Of a stretch of 64,000 nucleotides of DNA, positions 25,124 through 32,656 are shown piece after piece. How positions within the stretch are numbered: position 1 is the first letter of the stretch; each line of letters begins with the position of its first letter. Made by a program: the position numbers and the translations under genes. Below the pieces are notes generated by a model. The model did not search any database. It was not told the origin of the DNA and saw nothing but the letters and a program-made list of their open reading frames with translations. Origin of the DNA: JAJDUF01 sp965238265 (GTDB taxonomy: Bacteria; Chloroflexota; UBA11872; UBA12225; JAJDUF01); the NCBI GenBank assembly GCA_965238265.1, contig OZ250185.1, positions 3,658,001 to 3,722,000 on the forward strand. Reading direction: 5' to 3'.

Positions 25124-25140
25124 GGCAGCTTGACTCACGG

Positions 25141-26178
25141 TCAGACGCTCGCCAGCACCGCGCGCAGGTGGCGAAAGCGCCGCCATACCCTTGCCGGCGT
25201 GGGGACCGGTTCTAGCCACGCGCTCACGTCGTCCCAGTCTGCGGTGCGCCGGCCCTGAATCCGCCGCCGCTCGGCAACTAATTCCCGCCAGCGTCGCAGC
25301 GCGGCCCAACGACCGCGCAAGCCGCTGCCGTCTTGGCGGGCAATCAGCGCCAGGAGCGTCGCCGCGAGGTCGTACCCGATGATCGCGCCGCTATACCGCA
25401 GCAGTGGGCGGCCCGGCAGACAGCGGGCCAGCACGGCGAGCTTGTTGCGCCCCAGGTGCCACAGCTTGAACGGCGAGCCTTCGCCCGCGCTGGCCGAATG
25501 GAGATGATGCACCACCGCCGCCGGTACGTACACGCACTTCCACTGCCGGAGGCGGGCACGCCAGGCGAGGTCAACGTCCTCCAGGTACATGAAGAACGAC
25601 TCGGCAAAGAGGCCAACATCATCGAGCATCGCGCGCCGATAGAGCGCTGCCCCGGCCGAGGCGCCGAAAACTTCCGTCGCTGGCCCAGGCGGGTGACGCG
25701 CCGCGCCCACCTCCCGATCCCAGGCGATGCCGGCCCGGTCGAGGGCAATTCCGGCGGAGTTGACGACCTCGGGCCGGCTGGCAAAGACCAGCTGCGCGGC
25801 ACAGCTCCCGATTTCCGGGTCCGCCGCTGCGGCTGCGACGAGCGCGGCCAGCCAACCCGGCTCGGGCCGGGCGTCATTGTTCAGCGTCGCCACGAAAGGC
25901 GCCTCGGACGCGCGGATGGCCAGATTGTTGCCGGCGGCAAACCCCAGATTGCGCTTGCTGGCCAGAATCCGCACGGGCGGCGCCGCCGGCGCGGCGGCCA
26001 GGGTAGCGGCGAGGCGCCGGAGCCAAGCCACGCTGCCATCGCTGGACCCGTTATCAACGACGATGACCTCATACGGCACGCCGCGCTGCACGAGCACCGG
26101 CAGCAAGCAGCGGCGCAGCAAGGCGAGGCCGTTCCAACTCACGACGACGACGGTGACGAGCGGAGACATGCTGGTCAC
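25141..26178 (-). CDS. GT2-family glycosyltransferase
   Basis: Protein of 345 aa. GT-A fold: VTVVVVSWNGLALLRRCL at the N-terminus, VIVVDNGSSDGSVAW, NLGFAAGNNLAIRA, the metal-binding LNNDARPEPGWL and the acceptor-side block FFMYLEDVDLAWRAR. It resembles rhamnosyl/galactofuranosyl-type transferases of surface polysaccharide clusters. It is divergently placed from the exporter genes and upstream of recX. The sugar cannot be named. Confidence 0.88.
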   Translation of the reverse strand: MTSMSPLVTVVVVSWNGLALLRRCLLPVLVQRGVPYEVIVVDNGSSDGSVAWLRRLAATLAAAPAAPPVRILASKRNLGFAAGNNLAIRASEAPFVATLNNDARPEPGWLAALVAAAAADPEIGSCAAQLVFASRPEVVNSAGIALDRAGIAWDREVGAARHPPGPATEVFGASAGAALYRRAMLDDVGLFAESFFMYLEDVDLAWRARLRQWKCVYVPAAVVHHLHSASAGEGSPFKLWHLGRNKLAVLARCLPGRPLLRYSGAIIGYDLAATLLALIARQDGSGLRGRWAALRRWRELVAERRRIQGRRTADWDDVSAWLEPVPTPARVWRRFRHLRAVLASV

Positions 26179-26229
26179 GCTGTACGGTACAATCGCCTCA
26201 GCAGTCCTCAGCAGTAGGGAGCAACGACC

Positions 26230-26562
26230 TTGGCCGCATCAGAGCCGGACGGCGAGCTCGCGGCCCTCGGTCCGATAGCCCGAATGATGATAGCCGTTGC
26301 CGGCCATGCGATCACCAGCCACATTCAGGTGCGTGCCCTGGTTGAGCTGCTCATCAGTCAAGGTATCGTGGATCGTGAGGCGCTCGAAGCACAATACAAC
26401 CTCATGCGGATACATGAGCTTGAAGCGACGATTGAGGCGTGGTTTCCGCCCGATATTGCTGCCCATCTCAAGGTGGCCCTCCAGGAGGGAGGGCCGGACA
26501 GCGCCTCAGCAGATGAGCAGCCCCCCGGCAACAACGATAGCGACGCAGCGGCCGATGGCTAA
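26230..26562 (+). CDS. hypothetical protein, helical
   Basis: Protein of 110 aa with a TTG start at 26230 after GGGAG (alternative ATG at 26284). It appears all-helical, with MMIAVAGHAITSHIQVRALVELLISQGIVDREALEAQYN then an acidic, disordered tail ending DSDAAADG. I do not recognise a family. It stands 55 bases before the exporter permease and could be the first gene of that operon. Confidence 0.55.
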   Translation: MAASEPDGELAALGPIARMMIAVAGHAITSHIQVRALVELLISQGIVDREALEAQYNLMRIHELEATIEAWFPPDIAAHLKVALQEGGPDSASADEQPPGNNDSDAAADG

Positions 26563-26616
26563 ACGAGTAGCCATCCTTGCCGCAAGCCCGTTCTAGCAGT
26601 AACAAGGCAAACTCCT

Positions 26617-27447
26617 GTGCGTTTCCTGCCCGCCACCCTCAACGTCCTGCATGAGATCTGGGCGTACCGCGATCTGTTGCGTAACCTCGTGGTACGCGAC
26701 CTCAAGATTCGCTACAAGCGATCCGTGCTGGGGTTTGCCTGGTCGTTTCTCAACCCCCTATTCATGGTGCTGATCTTCACCGTGGTCTTCACCGTGATAG
26801 CCAGAGCGCAGAACGTCCCGAACTACCCGTTGTTCGCCTTGTGCGGCCTGTTGGCGTGGAACTTCCTCGCTGGGTCGGTCTCCGGCGCCGCCCGCAGCAT
26901 CGTCGGCAACGCGCACCTGATTGACAAGGTGTACTTCCCGCGCGAGCTACTGCCGATCTCGGTCGTGCTCGCCAATCTGATCAACTTTGCTTTGAGCCTC
27001 ATCGTCTTCTTTGTCTTGCTGCTGCTGTTCCGCGTACCGCTGTCCTGGTGGATTTTGACCCTCCCGGTCATCGTCGCCGTGCAGTTTGTGCTCGTCGTCG
27101 GTCTCGCGCTGATCGTGGCGGCGCTCAACGTGTTCTACCGCGACATCGAGCATGTGCTGGACGTAGGACTACTGGCGTGGTTCTTCTTGACGCCGATTTT
27201 CTGGGAACTGGAGCTGCTGCCCAACAAGATCACGCTGCCCGGGAGTAACCTCGGCGTGGACGTCTGGCTGCTGGAGTACCGCCTGAACCCGATGGCGTCG
27301 CTTGTCACCGACTACCGCTATATTCTGCTCTACGATTACGGCATTATCCGGCACACTGTCGTACCCCTCGCCATCGGGCTGGTCTGTCTGGTGGTGGGCT
27401 GGTACTTCTTCCGCCGCAATGCCCACCGCTTTGCCGAGGAGATCTGA
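26617..27447 (+). CDS. ABC-2 type polysaccharide export permease (Wzm-like)
   Basis: Protein of 276 aa from a GTG. Six membrane segments are apparent. Family blocks are RDLLRNLVVRDLKIRYKRSVLGFAWSFLNPL (N-terminal amphipathic helix), LLAWNFLAGSVSGAARSIVGNAHLIDKVYFPRELLP and ALNVFYRDIEHVLDVGLLAWFFLTPIFW. With the ATPase gene 58 bases downstream it forms a Wzm-Wzt exporter for undecaprenyl-linked glycans. Confidence 0.92.
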   Translation: MRFLPATLNVLHEIWAYRDLLRNLVVRDLKIRYKRSVLGFAWSFLNPLFMVLIFTVVFTVIARAQNVPNYPLFALCGLLAWNFLAGSVSGAARSIVGNAHLIDKVYFPRELLPISVVLANLINFALSLIVFFVLLLLFRVPLSWWILTLPVIVAVQFVLVVGLALIVAALNVFYRDIEHVLDVGLLAWFFLTPIFWELELLPNKITLPGSNLGVDVWLLEYRLNPMASLVTDYRYILLYDYGIIRHTVVPLAIGLVCLVVGWYFFRRNAHRFAEEI

Positions 27448-27505
27448 CACACTGACGACTCGCTGATGGGTTGGGCCTCACGCCCGGCCCAGCCCCCGAA
27501 AACGC

Positions 27506-29278
27506 ATGGACACTATCACCCTCTCGAACGTCTCCAAGTCGTTCACTATTCGGCACGAACAGAGCCGCACCCTGCAGGAAACCGTGCTCGGTTTCCTGCT
27601 CCAGCGGCGCGAGGCCCCGGAGGAGTTCTGGGCGCTGCGCGAGGTTTCCTTCCGCGCCGCGCCGGGCCAAACGCTGGGTATCGTCGGCCGGAACGGATCG
27701 GGCAAGAGCACGATCCTGAAACTCATCGCCGGGACGATGCGCCCGACGTCCGGCACGGTGCAGACCCACGGACGAGTCTTCGCGCTGCTGGAGCTGGGTG
27801 CCGGCTTTCACCCCGATCTGACCGGACGCGAGAACATCTTTCTGAACGGATCGTTCCTGGGGTTGAGCCGCCGGGAGATGGCGCAGCACTACGATTCCAT
27901 TCTGCGCTTTGCCGATCTGGAAACCTTCATTGACACGCCGCTCAAACACTACTCCTCGGGGATGCAGATGCGGCTCGGCTTTGCCATCGCGGCCCACGTT
28001 GATCCCGACATCCTGGTGATTGACGAGGTGCTGGCCGTCGGCGATGCCTCATTTCGCCAGAAGTGCTTTGCCACGCTGTCCGACTTCAAGCGCCAGGGGA
28101 AGACGATCATCTTCGTCTCGCACGACGCGGTGGCCGTGCGCCGCTTCTGCGACCAGGCGCTCTGGATCGAGGCGGGCCGCGTGCGCGAGATCGGCGATCC
28201 CGAACGGGTGACACGGGCCTATCTGGCCGAGGCACAGGCCGGCCGGCCTAGGAGCGGTGACGTGGGCGCTGCCCGCGACGGTGACGCCACGGAGGCCGCC
28301 GCAGCGCCGCCGATCTCGCTCCGGCTGGTGGAGACGATTGATCCGTCCGCACAGCCGACGACCCACTTCTTTCCTGGCGTGCCGGTGACGGTGCGTCTGT
28401 CGTACCAGGCGCGGGTGGACTGCGAGGATGTGACCTTTGCCGTGGGGCTGCATCGCGCCGACGGGAGTGCGCTCCACACCGTCACGACCCGCTCGCAAAG
28501 CCTGCCCCTGGCTCGAACAGGGGGCGGACTGCCGGTGCCGGCCGGAGAGGGCGAAGTGCTGTGCAACCTGGGGGTGCTCCCGCTCGGACCGGGCGAGTAC
28601 GCGGTCTCCGGCGGCGTGTGGCTGGGCGCCGACTGGCGCGGGGAAGGTGAGCTACGCTTTCGCGCTGCCCGCTTCGCCCTGGAGCCGCGCCACGCCCCCG
28701 GCACGACACTCCTGGCGCTGGCGCCGCGCTGGCTACGCCGGCCCGACATGCCTGCGGCCGGCCACACGCGCGGAGATGCCCGCTTGCGCGGGAATGACGA
28801 GGGACGGGAGGGGGAGACAGACGAGGGTTGGGACGGTGGTGCAGTTGACGATATCCCCGTGTGCTGGCAACCGCCGCCGGCGCGCGTGGTGATGGGTGAG
28901 GGGGAAGAGCTGTTCTTGGGTCACGGCTGGTACCCCACGGAGGACTGGCCGCCGCCGGTGCGCTGGATGGGGCTGTCGGCGTCGGTCTTTCTCACCCAAG
29001 ACGACCTGGCGCAGCGCGTCGGCATTGCCATTGTCCGGCCGCATCACGGGCCGCGCCCGGCGACGGGGCGCGTGCTGGTGGATGATCGAGTGGCGGGGAC
29101 CTTCATGCTCGCGTCGCCGGGGCTGGAGCGGTTCAGCTATCCCGTGTCGGCAGTACCGGCGCCGCGCCCGGTCGAAGTCACGATCAAGGTAGACGAGCCG
29201 CTGGTCCCGGCTGACCTGGGCCTCAGCGACGATACCCGCGCCCTCGGCGTCGCAGTGCAGGAGGTATGGTTCGAGTGA
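27506..29278 (+). CDS. ABC exporter ATPase (Wzt-like) with long C-terminal extension
   Basis: Protein of 590 aa; usual relatives are about 250-450. Residues 1-245 form the ATPase: Walker A GRNGSGKST (62-70), LELGAGFHPDLTGRENIFLNG, signature YSSGMQMRLGFA, Walker B ILVIDEVLAVGD. Residues about 265-405 resemble the Wzt C-terminal carbohydrate-binding sandwich. A linker (about 421-437, RGDARLRGND...) is encoded by a REP palindrome. The last 119 residues (472-590) start GHGWYPTEDW, contain VRWMG and end TRALGVAVQEVWFE. This part resembles a domain inserted in two neighbouring glycosyltransferases and probably helps select the exported glycan. Confidence 0.9.
   Translation: MDTITLSNVSKSFTIRHEQSRTLQETVLGFLLQRREAPEEFWALREVSFRAAPGQTLGIVGRNGSGKSTILKLIAGTMRPTSGTVQTHGRVFALLELGAGFHPDLTGRENIFLNGSFLGLSRREMAQHYDSILRFADLETFIDTPLKHYSSGMQMRLGFAIAAHVDPDILVIDEVLAVGDASFRQKCFATLSDFKRQGKTIIFVSHDAVAVRRFCDQALWIEAGRVREIGDPERVTRAYLAEAQAGRPRSGDVGAARDGDATEAAAAPPISLRLVETIDPSAQPTTHFFPGVPVTVRLSYQARVDCEDVTFAVGLHRADGSALHTVTTRSQSLPLARTGGGLPVPAGEGEVLCNLGVLPLGPGEYAVSGGVWLGADWRGEGELRFRAARFALEPRHAPGTTLLALAPRWLRRPDMPAAGHTRGDARLRGNDEGREGETDEGWDGGAVDDIPVCWQPPPARVVMGEGEELFLGHGWYPTEDWPPPVRWMGLSASVFLTQDDLAQRVGIAIVRPHHGPRPATGRVLVDDRVAGTFMLASPGLERFSYPVSAVPAPRPVEVTIKVDEPLVPADLGLSDDTRALGVAVQEVWFE
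28774..28800. repeat. REP-like palindrome inside the Wzt-like gene
   Basis: GATGCCCGCTTGCGCGGGAATGACGA within the coding frame (codons about 423-432). It is the same core as the intergenic units and is translated into a linker. Confidence 0.75.
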
Positions 29279-30762
29279 CCACGAGCCAGCCCCCCGGCGA
29301 GCGACCACCAGCGGCCGAGATTCCCGCTTGCGCGGGAATGACCGTGGGAGGAGGCCAACTCCCCGACCCGGCACCCTACGTCTTGGTCTTCGTGCTCAAC
29401 TACAACGGGCTGGAGGTGCTGCCGGCGTGCTTGGCGGCGCTGCGCCACACCGACTACCCCCAGGACCGCTGGCAGGCCGTCGTGCTCGATAACGGGTCGC
29501 AGGACGGCTCCGCCGAGCGAGCCGAGCGGGCGCATCCTTGGTTGGAGGTCCGGCGCCTGGGCCGTAATCTCGGCTTCGCAGCCGGCAACAACGCCGGACT
29601 CCGGTCAGCGCCAGGACCCTACGCGGCGCTGCTGAACTCCGATACCGAGGTCGAGCCGGGGTGGCTCACCGCGCTCGTGCAGGCCGCCGAGGCCAACCCG
29701 GCGGCCGGCGCCTGCACTGCCAAGCTCCTCTTCCGCCACCGCCGCCTGCCGGTGCAGCTGCAAACGGACGGCTTCGTCCCGGCTGGCGCCGGCGCCGGCG
29801 ACACGCGGCTGCTGGGGCTGCAAGTGCAGGATGCTACGTCGCTGGTCGCCGGCCAGCGCGTCGCGGCCCACTGGGGAACGGGCTGCTTTGCGCCGGAAAC
29901 CGGTCCCTACGGCCCCTTCCGCTGGACGAGCACCGCCGGCACGCTGGAGGTCGCCGCCGAACCGGGTGAGCAGACCGAGCTTTACTTGCGCCTCGCCGCC
30001 CCCCGCCCGGCCGATGCGACCGTGCCGTTCTCGGTGACGGTCGGCGACGAAACCGTCGCGCGGAGCAGCGCCGGGGCCACCTTCTCCGACTACCACGTCT
30101 CCCTGCCGGGGGCGCTGACGACCGCCGCCCGGCCGATCATCCAGAACGCCGGAACGCTGCTGCTGGCGCACGGCGCCGGCCGCGACCGGGGCACCGTGTT
30201 ACGCCACGGCCAGCCCGCCTACGAGCCGGACGCGGGGCAATACGATCAACCGGAGGAGGTCTTCGGCTTCTGCGGCGCGGCCTGTCTGCTCCGCCGCAGC
30301 GCCCTGGACGAGGTGGGCTACTTCGATCCGAGCTTCTTTCTCTACTACGAGGACCTCGATCTGAGCTGGCGGCTGCGGCTGCGCGGCTGGACGATCCGGT
30401 ACGTGCCGCTGTCGGTCGTCTGGCACTACCACGCGGCCACGAGCGGCGAATGGTCGCCGCTCTTTACCTACTACGTGGACCGCAACCGCCCGTTGATGCT
30501 CACCAAGAATGGGCCGCCGCGGCTGGCCGCCCGTGAGCTGGCCGGCTATGCGGCCGACGCCGGACTCACCGCTATGCGACTGCTGCGGGCTATCGGCACC
30601 CGGCAGGCCGCTGGCGCGGCGGCGCGGCGGCTCTGGCTGCAAACCCGCGTGTTAGCATCCTGGACTCGCGCCGTACCGCGAGCATGGTGGCAGCGGCGCA
30701 CGATTCAGGCCGGTCGCACGGTAGACGACGCCACGCTACGCCGGTGGATGGTGCAAGAATAG
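29275..30762 (+). CDS. GT2-family glycosyltransferase with inserted beta-rich domain
   Basis: Protein of 495 aa. The GTG at 29275 overlaps the previous stop (GTGA) and is ten bases after AGGAGG, better than the ATG at 29266. The N-terminal peptide EIPACAGMT is the translation of a REP palindrome. GT-A blocks are VLVFVLNYNGLEVLPACL, VLDNGSQDGSAE, NLGFAAGNNAGLR, LNSDTEVEPGWL and FFLYYEDLDLSWRLR. Between the sugar-nucleotide half and the acceptor half is an extra segment (about 200-292) with PETGPYGPFRWT. It matches the domain seen in the Wzt-like protein and the GT4 enzyme downstream. Confidence 0.87.
   Translation: MTTSQPPGERPPAAEIPACAGMTVGGGQLPDPAPYVLVFVLNYNGLEVLPACLAALRHTDYPQDRWQAVVLDNGSQDGSAERAERAHPWLEVRRLGRNLGFAAGNNAGLRSAPGPYAALLNSDTEVEPGWLTALVQAAEANPAAGACTAKLLFRHRRLPVQLQTDGFVPAGAGAGDTRLLGLQVQDATSLVAGQRVAAHWGTGCFAPETGPYGPFRWTSTAGTLEVAAEPGEQTELYLRLAAPRPADATVPFSVTVGDETVARSSAGATFSDYHVSLPGALTTAARPIIQNAGTLLLAHGAGRDRGTVLRHGQPAYEPDAGQYDQPEEVFGFCGAACLLRRSALDEVGYFDPSFFLYYEDLDLSWRLRLRGWTIRYVPLSVVWHYHAATSGEWSPLFTYYVDRNRPLMLTKNGPPRLAARELAGYAADAGLTAMRLLRAIGTRQAAGAAARRLWLQTRVLASWTRAVPRAWWQRRTIQAGRTVDDATLRRWMVQE
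29317..29343. repeat. REP-like palindrome inside the GT2 gene
   Basis: GATTCCCGCTTGCGCGGGAATGACC in codons about 15-23; read as EIPACAGMT. Confidence 0.75.
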
Positions 30763-30781
30763 GGGCGAGGCGAGCAAGGCT

Positions 30782-31006
30782 GTGAAGATCACCGACGATA
30801 AGGCAGCGGACGCGCGCTATTTCCGTCTACTCGAGGGCGACTACCAGTGTCGCGTTGTCCGGCTTAACGACGACATCGCCTTGGACTTCGCCGCCGGGGA
30901 AAAGCTCGTGGGCATCGAGATACTGCATGCCAGCCAACGCTTCGAGCCGCCGGAGAACCCGGTGATTGCGTTACAGGACCTCATCCCCCGCATGGTCGCG
31001 GCATAA
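30782..31006 (+). CDS. DUF2283 family protein
   Basis: Protein of 74 aa from a GTG. RVVRLNDDIALDFAAGEKLVGIEILHASQRF is the DUF2283 core. The usual opening (MKxxYDxxADALYIRL) is altered to KITDDKAADARYFRLLEGD. Function unknown. It lies in the same direction between two glycosyltransferase genes (19 and 15 bases apart), an unusual place for this family, which is normally found alone or next to DUF4258/HigB-like genes. Confidence 0.75.
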   Translation: MKITDDKAADARYFRLLEGDYQCRVVRLNDDIALDFAAGEKLVGIEILHASQRFEPPENPVIALQDLIPRMVAA

Positions 31007-31021
31007 GGGCTTCCGAGCATC

Positions 31022-32656
31022 GTGAAGGTCGGCATCTATAACCAGTGGCTACACACCATGGGTGGCGGCGAGCGCCACATGGGCAAGGCGGCGGAGGTCT
31101 TGGCCAGTCTCGGCCACGCGGTCGAGTTCATCACCCATCGCCCGGTGAGCCGCGACGCGCTGGTACAGAAGCTGCACCTGAATCTCGACGGCGTGGGTAT
31201 CCGGGTAGTGCCGCTGCTGCCCTGGAATCAACTCACCGACTACTCTGCCGAATATGATCTCTTCATCAACGGATCGTTCCTCTCGGTCGTCCCCTCGCGG
31301 GCGCGGTGGAGTGTGCTGTTCATTCTCTTCCCGTTCCCGCTCGACACCTCGCCCCAAGGCCAATTCAAGCGCTGGCTGGCGGGCCACCTGCGCCGCGAGC
31401 TGCTGATTCCCAAGTACGTCGAGGGCTTTTTCGGGCCGGAGGAGCTGGGCGGCAGCCGCTTTCGCTGGACCGCCGGCGAGGGTGCGGTCATCCTGCCGGC
31501 CCTGCGGCGCGGCCGGCCCTGCCCGGTGCGCCTCGTCCTGGGCAGCTTCCGGCCGGCGGACGCGCCGCCGGTGCCGGTGCAGGTCTACGCGCAGTGTGGC
31601 GCAGAGCCGGAGCGTCACTGGCAGCCGATTGGCGACTTTCAAGTCGCGACAACGCCGGGGAATTATGTCACGCTAGACTGCACCGCTCCGGCCGAGGCCA
31701 CGACCTCCGGCCAACTCCGCCTGCGGATCGACTCGCCGACCTTCCGACCGCACGAGGTGCTCGACGATCCCGACGACTTCCGCGATGCCGGCGTGGCGGT
31801 GGCGCGGGTAATGGTGCCGCATCCGCGCCACTGGCTCTATGAGCTGCTGTTCGAGCGCCTGGTCCCCGAGCTAGGCGCGCGGCTCCACGGCCTGCCGGAC
31901 CTGCGGGCCATGACCTACATCCGGACCTACGACTTGATCCTGCCGATCTCGCAGTTCTCGCAGCACTGGCTCCGGCGGTATTGGGGCCTGCCCGGACAGA
32001 TACTCTATCCGCCGGTCTACGTCGAAGATGTGATTGACCGGCCGAAACGACCGCTGATCCTCGGCGTTGGTCGCTTCTTCGACCGGAGCCACAACAAGCG
32101 CCACGACGTGCTCATTCGCGCCTTCCAGCGGCTGAGTCGGCAGGTCCCGGCGGATTGGGAGCTGCACCTGGTTGGCTCCATAGAGCCGGGGCGCCAACAC
32201 GCTCGCTACTTTGAGCGGCTGCAACGCATGGCGCGGGGCTGGCCGATCCACTTTCACGTGGACTTGCCTTTCGCGGAGCTGCGGAAGCTGTACGAGGAGG
32301 CCTCGCTGTACTGGCATGCCACCGGCTATGGCGAGCGCGAGGATCGCAACCCGATCCGCTTCGAGCACTTCGGCATTACGCCGGTAGAGGCGATGGCCGC
32401 GGGCTGTATTCCGGGGGTGCTGGCCAAGGGCGCCCTGACGGAGACCGTCGAGGACGGGAAAAGCGGGTTTCTGTGGCGTAGCATCGGTGAGCTGGTCAGC
32501 CGGTCCCGTGAAGTCATAGAGGACCCGGCGCTGGCAGCGCGACTGCGTGCGGGGGCCCAAGCTCGTGCCACCACGTTCAGCGACGCCGCCTTTCGCTCGC
32601 GCCTGATCGCGCTGCTCGACGAGCTGACGGATGGCGCCGTTTCGACGAGTGGCTAG
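31022..32656 (+). CDS. GT4-family glycosyltransferase with inserted beta-rich domain
   Basis: Protein of 544 aa from a GTG. The N-terminal Rossmann half starts KVGIYNQWLHTMGGGERHMGKAAEVL. The C-terminal half has LGVGRFFDRSHNKRHDVLIRAF, FHVDLPFAELRKLYEEASLYWHATGYGE and the nucleotide-sugar block EHFGITPVEAMAAGCIPGV of GT4 enzymes. Residues about 135-265 are an insertion not found in ordinary GT4: GFFGPEELGGSRFRWT... ending DDFRDAGVAVARVMV. Its E-x7-R-W spacing and GVAV end match the C-terminus of the Wzt-like protein. The 3' end overlaps the convergent YfhO-like gene by 80 bases. Confidence 0.88.
   Translation: MKVGIYNQWLHTMGGGERHMGKAAEVLASLGHAVEFITHRPVSRDALVQKLHLNLDGVGIRVVPLLPWNQLTDYSAEYDLFINGSFLSVVPSRARWSVLFILFPFPLDTSPQGQFKRWLAGHLRRELLIPKYVEGFFGPEELGGSRFRWTAGEGAVILPALRRGRPCPVRLVLGSFRPADAPPVPVQVYAQCGAEPERHWQPIGDFQVATTPGNYVTLDCTAPAEATTSGQLRLRIDSPTFRPHEVLDDPDDFRDAGVAVARVMVPHPRHWLYELLFERLVPELGARLHGLPDLRAMTYIRTYDLILPISQFSQHWLRRYWGLPGQILYPPVYVEDVIDRPKRPLILGVGRFFDRSHNKRHDVLIRAFQRLSRQVPADWELHLVGSIEPGRQHARYFERLQRMARGWPIHFHVDLPFAELRKLYEEASLYWHATGYGEREDRNPIRFEHFGITPVEAMAAGCIPGVLAKGALTETVEDGKSGFLWRSIGELVSRSREVIEDPALAARLRAGAQARATTFSDAAFRSRLIALLDELTDGAVSTSG

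Noticed and set aside
24446..25309. 287-residue form of RecX
   Set aside because: The first 62 residues overlap the glycosyltransferase gene and lack RecX features.
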